From Limnoperna fortunei (taxonomy: Eukaryota; Mollusca; Bivalvia; Mytilida; Modiolidae): a stretch of 64,000 nt of DNA. The position numbers were made by a program, and so were the translations under genes. The notes under the pieces are model-generated. The model did no database searches and was not told the DNA's origin. It was given only the letters and a program-made list of their open reading frames with translations. The DNA lies in NCBI GenBank assembly GCA_944474755.1, contig OX104116.1:6699547-6763546 (forward strand), read 5' to 3'. Shown in pieces: positions 25,506 through 36,953 of this stretch; the first letter of the stretch is position 1; every line of letters starts with the position of its first letter.

Positions 25506-26285
25506 AATGCTTTTGACGAAGTAAGCAAATAAAAGCCTTTTTAAGTATCGTCCTAATGTGTGTCAGTTTAAATTTATCAAGCAATTCATTTGTTTTGGAT
25601 CGATGTATCATACATCTTGAGCTCGAAACTTAGTTTTTATGAATGTTTCAAGAGTTGTATATGCGTCTATTTCAAGAGTTGTGTTTAAGTCTGTATCTAA
25701 AAATTTGTTCTACATTTTGCTCTCTATTCTCTTTTAAATTGCTTAAATCTATGTTTTATTCGAACTCTTGAACTCTTGAGGGTGTTTTTTTATTTTTTGA
25801 ATTATTCTAAGTAATATTTTTAACATGTCCTTATGCATCAGCCCTTGGTCCCATTTCTATATCAGTGGCCATGTATGTGTGTTTGTGTATACATGTATGT
25901 GTGTTTGTGTATATATGTTTATGGATGTGTATATATGTGTATACATGTATATGTGCGTATTATGTATATAAGTGGCTATTCTTGCTGATGTGGATCTGAG
26001 ACAAGGTGGACCTATATTGTGGACATACTGAAATTATTATCACAAATTGTAATATTAATTCATCATTTATACTTAAGTTTTTGATGTATTTTCGTTGAAT
26101 TAAAAAAGTAAGGGGGGGGGGGGGGGTAACATCACAAGTACACCAGTGCTAATTAGTATTAAGCTCTCCAGCAAAACAAGTTATCCTGATGACATTATTA
26201 TTGTTATTGTATTTATTTTTTATTATTTTTTTTTCTTCCTAATTCAATTGTACTTGCAATATATGTGTATACATGTTTAAATCAT
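25506..26285. other. Noncoding, with TG/TA microsatellite and a 15-G run
   Basis: 25868-25960 is an irregular 'tgtgtatacatg' microsatellite. 26112-26126 is a run of 15 G. The sequence up to 26290 may be the 3' untranslated part of the LINE whose tail follows. Confidence 0.6.
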
Positions 26286-26289
26286 AATG

Positions 26290-26461
26290 CTGTTATGTAT
26301 TGTCATTTTGCCCTTAATGGGCCCATGATTGGCTAATAAACATATTCTATTCTATTCTATTCTATTCTATTCTATTCCATTCCATTCCATTCCATTCCAT
26401 TCCATTCCATTCCATTCTATTCCATTCCATTCTATTCTATTCTATTCTATTCTATTCTATA
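26290..26461 (+). repeat. LINE 3' tail ending in a (TTCTA/TTCCA)n pentanucleotide
   Basis: 'ttgcccttaatgggcccatg' and 'attggctaataaacatattc' match the tail of the minus-strand element at 17.0-17.1 kb. A pentanucleotide microsatellite of about 118 bp follows directly, with an inner block of TTCCA between TTCTA runs. Non-LTR elements often end in short tandem repeats, so the microsatellite probably grew from the element's tail. Confidence 0.8.
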
Positions 26462-27854
26462 GTTTTCTTACGCATTTTTCTTTGTTATTGTGGTAGTGCT
26501 AGATTTTTTTTTCTAGCAATATGAGTTTGATAATGTTTTATTATTGTTTTTTTTAGCATTTACTATAATGGACAATATTTCTTTACTGTAAATGTAATTT
26601 ATTTACTTATTCTGATTTACAGAATTTATACTATCAATTCAGTGATTTTCAGGCGGAAAAATTATTAGATCTCTTTGTCTTTGGGACTGATAGAAGCCAT
26701 TTTTTTATGTCTTGTTTTCTTTCATGGTTTTGGAGAAAAGTTTACTTGAAATTGAATTTACTCCATTTTTCAGGTTTGTTTCTTATTTACTAATTTTCCT
26801 AACATTTCAAACTCTAACTTTTCCTGTATAAATGATATTTATTAAGGTTTTGGAAAGAGTATTCGAATGCATGATTTTCTGCAAAGTGTATGAATGAGTA
26901 AAGCAATGAAACTTTAAATATTAAATATATTTTAATATTTAACCGTCACAGATAAAGTAGTTTAAAACGTCATTAATATTAATAAATAATAACTTTATTA
27001 TACGGTGCGAGTGATATTTAACAGTATAAACTTCACTTTGATTAAATAACTGAGTTTTGTTAAATATAGGGGAGATAACTCTATTTTTAGCAGCCTTTTT
27101 ATATAATATGGGTAAAACACATATTTATGACAAATATTTCTACTTTAGGAATATAATGTATTAAAATCAGTCACACCAGTTAAAACAGTATAAGTGTAGC
27201 CTTCGTACCACATATGAGGTAGGTTGTGTTCTGCTGTTTGTATTTTTGTGTTTTGTTTGCTTCATTGTATATTGTCTGCTTTATTTGTAAAACTAGCAGC
27301 ATTATGCTTTGCCTGCTTTAACTTAGTTTTATTTATTATGATTATTTACTTAATCTTCGCACAGTATATTACCTGTGTAATTTAGTAACTAGATGTGCAT
27401 ATAATGCAAATGCATATCCGTTGGAACTTTTTCATGGAGAACAAATCATTTTAATTAAAACTGGAAGTAGTATAACACTTTCGATGTTAACATTATATGC
27501 TATTTTATTTTGAAACATATATTTATAACTTGTTATTACAGGGTATTTTCCACTTATAACTTTATGTCAACATTTAGAAAAAAAGAACCCTATAGCGTGG
27601 ATTTATTTTCGTTGTGTTTAATACGCCAGTGAAACACTACTACATTATGACCAACTTTGGAAATTCCACATTAATGTCTTCTGAAGATGTACCAGGACCA
27701 ATTCTCTATGTTATTTATGTTATGAAATCTACTTTTAGAATAATTATCGTTATTATCTTGTTGACCTCTTTCTCTTTCTCTTATGTTTATCTTTCCGCGT
27801 TTATCTTTTCAAGATATACCGTAATCATGTCTTAATTGGGGTTTGCCTTTGTTC
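26462..27854. other. Noncoding spacer
   Basis: AT-rich. The 73-codon ORF at 27614 is hydrophobic and has no recognised family. I do not call it a gene. Confidence 0.55.
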
Positions 27855-28130
27855 TGTTAAACGGGGACCATATTGTGAAGGTTCACAGAGCTCGACCCAC
27901 ACAGCTACCCTGCACGTCCGCAGGTGGCGGATAGGGGATGTCCTCTCTTTGGATGTTTGTCAGGTCATAATATGGAAAGCCTGACCGCAGACCACAGTGG
28001 GTACGTGTTTGGAAAGTTCCACGTTCTTTGCACGCTAAAGACAAGATTTTGTAGATGTCGATAAGAGTATGCTCGTTGTAGCGGCTTAAAATGCTAGACC
28101 CCCCTCCTTATCTATACCCCATACTATTCA
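27855..28130 (+). repeat. Family A repeat, 5' portion well preserved
   Basis: It shows the full 5' half: 'gaccatattgtgaaggttca', 'gctcgacccacacagctacc', 'ggtggcggataggggatgt', 'caggtcataatatggaaagc', 'gaccacagtgggta' and 'gctcgttgtagcggctt'. It has no tail. Confidence 0.75.
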
Positions 28131-29284
28131 ATTGGCCTAAATCTATGACCAAAATGCAGTACATGCATACAGAAAGCTTACTTACATGTATATTAGTACA
28201 TCTATGAAACTTATCTAAAACAATCATCAATTTTCTTTTTTAAATTAGAAAATGTCATGTACCCAAATACTTTATAAGCTAGACATCATTTTTCCTTATA
28301 GTTTATTCACGTTTCTCCAACATTTGAAAAATTTTATTCACGTGTCTAAAAACTTCTTGGTTATTAAGAAAACTATTCTTAATCTTAAACTAAATATATA
28401 AAGTCCTTTATCTGTAAATTATACATTTCGGTCGCAGTTAGGTACGCCATATCCTAAACAGATGCAATATGACTTCTATATTGGATATTTTTAACTATCT
28501 TAATATATGCTTGAATAAAGAAAAATGAATTATTAATTATTTCACTGAATATTGAATAAGGAATTATGAACGTACTGCAGATTGGTTTACTATTCCTGAC
28601 AATATGGAAAATGAGAAATAATTAACCTATATATATTATACATGTATAATTCACTACTTTTGCATCACTTATAATTTCGACTAAAGAAACTGGTATACAT
28701 ACAAATTTTAAGCAACCTGTGGAATATGTCAATATTTTAAAGTTTTTCTTTTTTCCGAACTATACATACTTAATTTAGGTTTTTCCAGTCCTGTGATAAC
28801 GAAAGTAGAAATTGTTTACTAAAAATGTCAAAGTGACCTGTGTATGCAAAAAAGATGTTTAGGGTAGTAATATGGTTTTTTTAGTAATTTACATTATTTC
28901 TCAATTCATCAATGTGTATTTTAATGCATCAATAAAATTATCTTTAGTAAACTGTAAAACTAATTGGACAGTCGTCATTGTAAATACGGGAGTAATTTCA
29001 AAAGAAAATTATAATTGCAATATTTTTAGGACTGTATGATTCATAAGGTTTTTTCACAACAACACAGGGACTACAGTTTGTTTAAAAACGCTAATAAAAC
29101 ATGAATATAAAATTCTACCTTGCTTATAAATTACTAAACTGTCCTGTGTTTATCTTCATGAAAAAGAAACAAATGATTTGAAATATTTAATAGTGTTGTG
29201 AAATTTACAAAAATCTGTATATATTGGCAATAACTGGCTACACTAAACCTGGAACTTTGCACCCGATTTTGCATTGTTTTTGTA
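28131..29284. other. Noncoding spacer
   Basis: AT-rich; nothing recognised. Confidence 0.6.
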
Positions 29285-29485
29285 TTGTGTGTATGCCAAT
29301 TTAATTATCATCTAATTAACCTCATTAGTAGACTTACTATAAGCCATAGGCAACAGGTGAGTTTGAATATAGGACCACGGATATCCCAGATTAGCTTGTT
29401 TTATCAAGCTATAAAACAGCTGGGGTTCTATCTCAGATTAGCATGTTTAAATTGGGTAATAAACATTGGTTCTACATGGCTGATA
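29285..29485 (+). repeat. Dispersed repeat, family C, copy 1
   Basis: It matches 52390-52580 in the same order: 'catctaattaacct', 'agccataggcaacaggtgag', 'tttgaata', 'gctataaaacagctggggtt' and 'ggtaataaac'. The copies are moderately diverged. One copy lies inside intron 7 of the PARP14-like gene. Confidence 0.8.
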
Positions 29486-30865
29486 TAAGAACACTGTTTA
29501 TTGAAAATTTGTTGAAACTGGCTGGAAAAACCATCCAAGTATGCCATCTAATTAACATAAAAACTAATAATCACACACTACATGTAGCATCACCATCATA
29601 CATAGTAAAGTAATTAGAGTGAAAGGGAAGATTTAATTGTATATGGGTAAAGCCAAAAAGGTGGTCAGGAAAGTGTGACATTTGGATAAAAAATTAAAAC
29701 ATGACAAAACAAAATGACATCTCAATGTTTTATTTTCAACAATTTGTTTCTATGCATCAACCTTGAAATTAAACCCATACAGACTGTGGTTTCTTGTCAA
29801 ATTGATCTTTTTTACCCATATCTTGTAAGTTATATTGACAATAAGTAAATCTTTTTTTTTAAATAATTGCTGAATAAATTGATGAAAATTGACCAAACTT
29901 TCTGAACATATACTCTTATATCAAGTATATATCATACACCCATTTTTTACTTGGTCATTGAAAATATAAAATTTTGGCCCTGTAATCAAAATAAGGGTGA
30001 TATTGATGTCAAAAAAAAGGTTTTTTGAGATTATCATGTACTCAACTTGTATGCATCAACAAGCACAAGTTGGAACATTCACTTTGTTCTGTAAGTAAAA
30101 TATTGGAATTACTGTATTGTACTCTGAATTACTATTGTCAAGTTGAATCTGCATTTTTTTGGAAGTTATTTTGACAACCAGACCTTTTTGATAGTTACAT
30201 TGCTTAAAATTTTTTTTACTGAAAAACAAATAGAGAACCATGACATCATCCAGTTTCTTAAGTTGGGTAGGATTGGTCTAAACTAGATGGACCATCAAAA
30301 TAAGAAGCATCTTTTGTCTAAACTGGATACTTTGTCTGACCTGTAAGTTATGTTGACCAATAAATGCTTGTTATAACTTATTTGTTTGTTATATTACATT
30401 GAGGATCTTTTATCTCTATGGTTCCAGCAACCTCTGTCAATTTTCAAGACTACTTAACAGTTATTGATCAGTAAAATGCTGGAAAAATCTTCCTTCAAGT
30501 AAGTTATATTGACAAAATTGTCAATTAACATACAGGAAAAAACATGAAAATCCGGAATAATATTTGAACACAAAATCGTGGCCATATTTAGTCAATTTGA
30601 AGATAAACTTCATTGAAGTAAGCATACAAGAGTCAATGTTCTTGTTTGTTCAGCAAAAAATGAGAAAATATTTAACAAACATAGATAACAGTCACAAAAA
30701 TAGCTATCCAAGTTGGAAAGAGTCGACAGATTCAGAGAACATGAAAATGTGTCTTGTATAAGCTCTACAACAACATTTGTCAGTGTTATTTTATTTATTA
30801 CATGCAGGTAACATTAACCAAGTTTCATCAAGGGATTTTTCTTTAAAGAAAAATGAATTAAAAAA
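29486..30865. other. Noncoding, with recurring 'gtaagttatattgac' motif
   Basis: The motif 'gtaagttatattgaca', or a close variant, recurs near 29825, 30340 and 30500. This suggests an internally repetitive old element. 'cacctttttggctttaccca' (as its complement) at 29640 recurs at 36915, just before the gene. The 65-codon ORF at 30564 has no recognised domain. Confidence 0.45.
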
Positions 30866-30869
30866 TCGA

Positions 30870-31108
30870 AGAATTTGTCCGGGACACAGATGTCCCCGCT
30901 AAATGAAGTCCCAAACAGGAAGTAGTCCGACAGGTCCGAAAGTCGCTTAGCCTTAGGACGTACATCTTGTGATACTAAACCACCCTGCCAAATTTCAAAT
31001 TGTACAGTTTCTGAGAAAAGCTCGACGGAATTCGTACAGACAGACGGACATGAGTAAAACTAGAACGAAAAATCGTACCCTCGCTTTTTTTGGCGAGGGT
31101 ACGAATTT
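30870..31108 (+). repeat. Dispersed repeat ending in an 11-bp hairpin
   Basis: The block contains 'gacacagatgtccccgct' and 'cagacagacggacatgag', a style common in mollusc SINE or MITE ends. It finishes with arms 'cgtaccctcgc' (31074-31084) and 'gcgagggtacg' (31093-31103) around a T-rich loop. The hairpin resembles a bacterial terminator in form, but in this eukaryotic context it is more likely an element end. Confidence 0.5.
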
Positions 31109-31640
31109 AGTCCATTACTCGTAATGTAGCAGAGCGGGGGTGAATCACTCCCGGCACTTTGATGTCCAAAAGAAGTTGCATATACAATCAGACGTGGTCG
31201 ATCTTGATATCTTTCGACAGGGTCACAATTTTGTTTATCTGTTTCGTGTTTAAAATCGATCATTATTGATACGTGATGATAGTTATTGCCGTTTTTAATA
31301 ACACGCTGTGCGTTGTGTATTAATTGACATTCGTGTCTCTTTTTGATTACGTTTTACTACATGAAAAACATTGAGAAACCAGAAACTGAATGGCGTGTTG
31401 CATCTTCTTCTTCTTTAGTTATCCTGTTATCCATCAATTTGTGATGATCACTAACAGTTGCATGCGTGGGTAAAATAATTTAGAATGTTATGATAGAAAT
31501 AGATCTATCATTTTGACAACATATTTACAATTTGCCAAATAAATCAATAAATAAATATATTTTTTAGTTTATTATCTTTTGTATTTTTTTAATATATTTT
31601 AAGTATCTTTAAGATAAAACTATGTACATGTTATGACAGG
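31109..31640. other. Noncoding, including the LINE 3' flank
   Basis: The stretch nearest 31640 is downstream of the minus-strand LINE ORF stop and is presumably its 3' untranslated region. The A/T-rich 'aaataaatcaataaataaat' at about 31536-31556 may be the element tail. Confidence 0.4.
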
Positions 31641-31644
31641 TAGG

Positions 31645-33567
31645 TTATAATGTAAGTTGGCAGAGAACAGCAGGTGTTAGCTGTTCTCTGAAGGTGATTA
31701 CTGAGGGTGCTAATGCAACTATTGGTGGTAATGCATTCCAATATATAACTGTATTTGGGAAAAATGAATATTTATATGAGTCTTTTGAAGTTTGTATGTG
31801 TTTAAAAGTATGAGGGTGGTTTTGACGTGTTCTTGTATCTGTTGGTATGAGAATTGTTGTTGGTACAGCTACTAATTGATGGATGATTTTATAAAATATT
31901 ACCAGTTTAGTTTTGAGCCTACGTTGTTGAAGAGGTTGCCAGTTAAGAGTTTGAAGCATGTCTGTTACACTGCTTGTGTTATGGTAACGGTTACAGGCAT
32001 ACCTAGCTGCCCGCCTCTGTACCATCTCAAGTTTAATCTGCTGATCAGCAGTGTGAGGGTCCCAGACAGAGCTAGCGTACTCTAGTTTCGGTCGGACAAG
32101 TGCTTGGTATGCCTGTGATTTAATGTTTGTATTTGAAGTTTTTAAATTACGTTTTAGAAATCCGAGACTTTTGTTTGCGTTTGCAGTTATACTGTTGATG
32201 TGCTGATTCCATTTGAGGTCTGATTGCAGTGTAATTCCAAGATATTTAGCCGAAGAGACAGTTTCTAAAGTGTGGTCATGTAGTGTGTATTTTTGCTGTA
32301 TTGGTTTTTTCTTATTTGATATGGTAAGGACTGTGCATTTGTCTGGGTGGAAAGCCATCAGCCAGTCTTTTTCCCACTGAGCGGCAGCATTAAGATCTTC
32401 CTGGAGGCTATCACAGTCTTTTTGAGACATGATAGGCTTGTATATAATACTGTCGTCAGCGAACAGTCTGAGTTTACTGGACTTAAGGTACTCTGGTAAA
32501 TCATTAATATAAACCAGAAAGAGTACTGGACCCAAGACTGTTCCTTGTGGGACACCCGATGTTACTGGGGCAATGTCTGATGACTCTCCATCCAGAATAA
32601 CTGTTTGAGTACGGTTGTTGAGAAAAGCAGATATCCAGTTCAAAGTGTTATTTTTTATTCCATAATATTCCAGTTTGTATAGGAGACGTTTATGTGGGAC
32701 TTTGTCAAAGGCTTTGGCAAAGTCCATGATGATTAAGTCTGTTTGGGTGTTATTGTTTGAGTTGGATGCAAGTTCTTGGACAAAGGACAGTAGTTGAGTT
32801 TCACAGGATCTTGAGTGTCTGAAACCGTGCTGAAGTTCGTATAATATGTTGTTTGTTTCAAGATGTGTAATGAGATGTTTTGTTATTATATGCTCCATTA
32901 TTTTACAACTGATACATGTGAGTGAAATGGGTCTGTAATTTACTGCATTGTATTTTTCCCCTTTTTTAAATGCTGGTGCTACATTTGCATGCTTCCAATC
33001 AGATGGTATTGTGCCAGTCATAAGTGATTTTTTAAAAATTAATGTAAGTATCGGGGCAGTAATAGTTTTAAGTTCTTTTAATATTCTGCCACTGATGTTG
33101 TCGGGGCCGGTTGCTTTGTGTGGATTTATGTTATGTAGCAGTTTTTCTATTCCAGGTGTTGTTATGTTTAGAGATGGTATGTCTGGATGGGGGCTTGGTC
33201 CTTTATAGGGGATACTATCTGGTGGTTCAGAGGTAAATACCGATTGAAATTGGTTATTTAGAATATTTGCTTTTTGTTTGGTGTCTGCAAATAATTGCCC
33301 CTCGTTCTTTAATGGTGACACTCCACTATTGTCTGTTCTTATAGACTTTATGTATGAAAACAATTTTTTGGGTTTAGCTTGATTTGAATAGCTTAGGTCA
33401 GGATCTGAGATTGGTAGGTCAAGTATCATTTTCTCAATGTAGGTGTTATAAGCTTGTCTTTGTTCCTGTTGTACTTGTCTCTTTAGCTGTTTATATTTGT
33501 TTTTGTATTTGCTGTCTTTCTTCATTTTAAAGTAGTATTTGTTCTTTTTGTTTCTTGGGTAATACAT
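31645..33567 (-). CDS. Non-LTR retrotransposon reverse transcriptase (Jockey/CR1-type), 5'-truncated
   Basis: An intact 640-codon frame. RT blocks are in order: 'HKATGPDNISG' (about 150-160), 'NYRPISL' (210-216), 'LQHGFRHSRSC' (245-255), 'MDFAKAFDKVPH' (281-292), 'SGVPQGTVLGPVLF' (337-350) and the catalytic palm 'FADD' (369-372). A thumb and C-terminal region follow with 'SAKYLGITLQSDLKWN' and 'LNWQPLQQRR'. Family knowledge: full elements also encode an upstream endonuclease. None is present, and an in-frame stop lies just upstream, so this copy is 5'-truncated, as is common for target-primed insertion. The absence of internal stops suggests recent insertion. The clade is assigned from motif style only. 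The first ATG is simply the first Met in the truncated frame. Confidence 0.92.
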   Translation of the reverse strand: MYYPRNKKNKYYFKMKKDSKYKNKYKQLKRQVQQEQRQAYNTYIEKMILDLPISDPDLSYSNQAKPKKLFSYIKSIRTDNSGVSPLKNEGQLFADTKQKANILNNQFQSVFTSEPPDSIPYKGPSPHPDIPSLNITTPGIEKLLHNINPHKATGPDNISGRILKELKTITAPILTLIFKKSLMTGTIPSDWKHANVAPAFKKGEKYNAVNYRPISLTCISCKIMEHIITKHLITHLETNNILYELQHGFRHSRSCETQLLSFVQELASNSNNNTQTDLIIMDFAKAFDKVPHKRLLYKLEYYGIKNNTLNWISAFLNNRTQTVILDGESSDIAPVTSGVPQGTVLGPVLFLVYINDLPEYLKSSKLRLFADDSIIYKPIMSQKDCDSLQEDLNAAAQWEKDWLMAFHPDKCTVLTISNKKKPIQQKYTLHDHTLETVSSAKYLGITLQSDLKWNQHINSITANANKSLGFLKRNLKTSNTNIKSQAYQALVRPKLEYASSVWDPHTADQQIKLEMVQRRAARYACNRYHNTSSVTDMLQTLNWQPLQQRRLKTKLVIFYKIIHQLVAVPTTILIPTDTRTRQNHPHTFKHIQTSKDSYKYSFFPNTVIYWNALPPIVALAPSVITFREQLTPAVLCQLTL

Positions 33568-33630
33568 ATGTAAATTACTGGATTCTTACCATCTTGGGTA
33601 ATACATATGTAAATTACTGGATTCTTACTA
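33553..33630. repeat. 39-bp tandem duplication at the LINE 5' junction
   Basis: 'cttgggtaatacatatgtaa' followed by 'attactggattcttac' occurs at 33554 and again at 33593, offset 39 bp. It sits at the truncated 5' end of the LINE, so it may be an insertion-associated duplication or filler. Confidence 0.85.
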
Positions 33631-33895
33631 CTGAATGGTTGTTATAGTATGCAAATTAGCACGTTTATAATAAAATTAGGTCACATTATCCATATACGGA
33701 ATAATGATCAACATAGCACTTTCCACGTGCATCTTCAAAGACGAGAAAAGAAATTTCTTCAATAAAGATCGTTTCCAGATAGTTTCGCAATGTCTAAACT
33801 TTAATAACGTAAATCAGATGAATATTATGTTTGAATTTTGTATAAATAGATCGAAATTAGAATTTTTTATTTGCTACATTACAAGCAATAGAACT

Positions 33896-33956
33896 GAATT
33901 TTGCCGTTAATCCGACAAATCACAAATTTAACTTCGGATTAACGGCAGTAAAATTC
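33896..33956. repeat. Hairpin, ~20-nt arms
   Basis: 'ttgccgttaatccga' (33901-33915) pairs with 'tcggattaacggca' (from 33934), and flanking 'gaatt' pairs with 'aattc'. Probably a small MITE remnant. It overlaps the end of a meaningless 68-codon ORF. Confidence 0.8.
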
Positions 33957-34430
33957 GGTCTATAGTAAAACTTAATGCCCCTTACATGTCATCGCGGGGC
34001 ATAAAAACAAAGGTGTGGGATGCGACAGACACATACCATATAATGCTGAATGATTCTATCTGTTTATGTTTGATAAACTACAGAACACCTATTTAATGCC
34101 CCTGCCACCAAGTTCTGTAACGGATATCTAAACGTACAGCAAGTTGATATCCCATGACATCAAAAATCACTAACAACATGTTTTCCACCAAATTAAAAGC
34201 TGTTTATCAATTTTACAAATTCATCCATTTGGTAGGAGCTTAAATTTCTTAGCAGAAATTTGCACAATTATTTCATAGTTTTCTTGTTTTGTCTGAATGA
34301 CGTTTAACACCACTTTCAGCAAAACCATGGTGTCCAGTGTTCATTGAGGGAGGAAGACACAGAACCAGGTGGAAAAAAACTCTACCTTTTGTAGGAAAAC
34401 TGGCAATTCTTGTAAATTTAGATGGAGTAA
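33957..34430. other. Noncoding spacer
   Basis: No gene or clear repeat recognised. Confidence 0.55.
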
Positions 34431-34435
34431 AATAA

Positions 34436-34540
34436 AACCCTGCCAGCAGTGAGACTTGAACCCGTAACCTCTGAGTTTACAGACCACGTGATCAATAGTA
34501 GACGAAATTCCTTAATCCTTCAGCCCATCAAGTTATAGAG
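34436..34540 (-). repeat. tRNA-derived SINE fragment, reverse orientation
   Basis: The complement reads 'gatcacgtggtctgtaaac' then 'gttacgggttcaagtctcac' and 'tgctggcaggg'. This parallels the head of the SINE at 45562 ('gatcacgtggtctgtcaaca', 'gggttcgagcctcactgcgg'). The 'ggttcaagtc' block fits a pol III B box. Confidence 0.7.
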
Positions 34541-35035
34541 AAAAATAGCTAATAATCAAACAGCAGATAAAAATAACTTGACAAGACATGCCCCATCAAA
34601 ATAAAGCTGAAAATCCAACCATTGCTTATGATGATGGTGACAAAAGTCTGATGAATGGACGGACAAGCTGATTCCAATAAATCTGTTAAGTGGAAAAGGG
34701 GGAGGGGGCACAGCATATTATTTATTCAAATATTTTGTCTACACAGCTTGTTATAAAATTTATTAAAATTCAATTTTTTTTCTCTTGTCCAAATCTTGAA
34801 CCAGGTGCTAAAGCTGAGAAAAATGTATGTATGGCCCATTCTGGAAGTCTGCATCTGAAAAGATAAATTTTAACATTAATTCAAATTTGTTGCCTTTAGT
34901 CACCTCTTGCTTAACTAACTTGACAACCTCGAACTCCCATTGAATCCATTCTTGTTTGTCACACACCATAAATGATGGACAAAGTTTTGTATTGTATAAT
35001 AAAAGTAATCAAAAGTAAAGACTGGAACACAAGTA
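34541..35035. other. Noncoding spacer
   Basis: Nothing recognised. Confidence 0.5.
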
Positions 35036-35039
35036 GATA

Positions 35040-35640
35040 TCAGTGAGATGGTACCCATCTCTGTGGGCCCCGCTGACCTAAAGGGCAAGGTCATCAACTA
35101 TGGTATGCGACACATCGCCTTGACATTATCTACCCACATTCCAAATATTAAAAGCCTTAACCTCAAAAGATAAAAAAGTTACAGCCTGGATATAAATTTT
35201 TCATTCAGAAATAGTGTGACCAAAGGTCAAAGTTCAAGGTCAAAGGTCAGCAACCATAGTATGTGACACATCACCTTGATATTATCTACCCACATTCCAA
35301 ATATCAAAAGCCTACCTCGAAAGATAAAAAAGATACAGCCCGGACATGAATTTTTCATTCAGAAAGCAATAATGTGACCTAAGGTCAAAGTTCAAGGTCA
35401 AAGGTCAGCAACCATGGTATGTGACACATCGCTTGATATTATCTACTCACATTCCAAATATTATTAGACTACCCAAAGATAAAAAAGTTACAGCCTGGAC
35501 ATGAATTTGTCATGCAGAAAGCAATAATGTGACCTTTAGGTCAAAGTTCAAGGTCATGAGAGATCAACCAGGGTATGCGACACACCGCCTTGATATTATT
35601 TACCCACATTCCAAATATCAAAAGCCTACCTCATAGGTAA
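35040..35640. repeat. ~157-bp tandem repeat, four units, with AGGTCA repeats
   Basis: 'attatctacccacattccaa' recurs at 35125, 35281, 35438 and 35595 (last unit variant), a spacing of 156-157 bp. Three units carry 'aggtcaaagttcaaggtca' or close to it (35224-35250, 35382-35407, 35538-35556). AGGTCA-A-AGTTCA is the shape of a DR1 nuclear-receptor site. The array ends about 1.3 kb upstream of the putative UTR exon of the PARP14-like gene. A regulatory role is inference. Such motifs are also common in dispersed mollusc repeats. Confidence 0.85.
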
Positions 35641-36950
35641 GGCTTCAACTAAGATCCTTTCATTATAAGGGTTATATTGACTCCCATATATAAGGTGTCA
35701 ACTAACACACTTTTGTTATGAGGGTTATATGGACTCTATGTCAATTGACACGTTTTTAAACTACCGTTATTTGACTATGCTTTCTGGTGTCAACTAACAC
35801 CTAGAATAAATTCACGGACAGTTCTTCAATTGTTTTTCACCGATATTAATATTCTTTCCTATAGTACTATATAATATTCGGAAGCTCTATTTTATTTTTT
35901 TATCCTTATATAGGCGCATTTTTATTGAGAGCGTTATATTGACTCAGAAATAGAATAAGTCAAATAACGGCAATTTGGAACAAGACCATCACATATGCAT
36001 AGTCGGTGGCCTAGGAGGTTTTCGAAATGTTGAATTTATAATGAGATGATATTTTGCAGCATATTATTAAGAGGAAATTAAATTATTTAGCGTAAAATTG
36101 AAAAATTGTTGTCATCGTTATATTAATTTTTGACTTCACGTACGTATTGGTTGGACAAGTAAGGTGGAGCCTGCCTCGTGTCGTGTCGCGCATCGTAATC
36201 AACCAGCGTGACAGCAAATATTTCTAATTTAGTTTCGTATCATATCTGTATGTTGCTTTAAAAAAAGTTTTACTGTCGATATGGGCACTTTCCGTAGAAA
36301 AAAATAAAACTTTAGGACAAATAGTACGTTATACCATATTTTGACAAGCATACTTACCGGTCTAAATGGCTAATAAAATGGGATACGAAAACACCGCAGC
36401 GTTCTTTTATCAATAGCCACAGCGAGCCTGCGCATATATCCGCATAATTTCCCGCGTCTTACGGTTTCGTATGTTCGTATACGTGGAAACCCCGTACGTT
36501 ATTTTTAGTTATTTTCACTGTTGTCAACATAACTTACTTAACCCTTTTTTAAATGTTGTCTACCCCATGAAAGTGCCAGTCCTTACACAAAATAACGATA
36601 CATTCATTTGCCTCCATCATTTTTCTACCAATATAACCTACAATCTGTGTTCATATAGACATACAATGAACACTAGTGTCTCCTTTAGTAACATGGGGGT
36701 TTCAATGTCACGCTTTTGACTTGTTTAACGTACTGATTATCGTTTGACAAATGTCAATAACAACGCTAATATTGTAAGGAAATAGGGAATGAATGTAAAA
36801 ATAACTGCATCTTCATGTCACTGAAGCATCCATAAAAGTTCCAGTTGGTACTGTAATGTAAACTTTTTAAAATGCATTAAGTGATCAAGTGGTGTTATAT
36901 TGACCAACAAGGAGCACCTTTTTGGCTTTACCCATATTTTCTCTTTTCAA
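35641..36950. promoter_or_regulatory. Upstream flank of the PARP14-like gene
   Basis: This 1.3-kb stretch should hold the promoter if the 5' exon is nearby. I see no confident TATA box or initiator, and I cannot place a transcription start. It contains no other supported gene. The 82-codon ORF at 36471 lacks any recognised feature. Confidence 0.25.
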
Positions 36951-36953
36951 CAG

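Noticed and set aside
25096..25611. ORFs of 60-122 codons on both strands
   Set aside because: They lie inside a family A dispersed repeat, and other copies do not keep the frames.
31074..31103. Rho-independent-style terminator
   Set aside because: The hairpin plus T run looks similar, but the context is eukaryotic and it sits at the end of a dispersed repeat.
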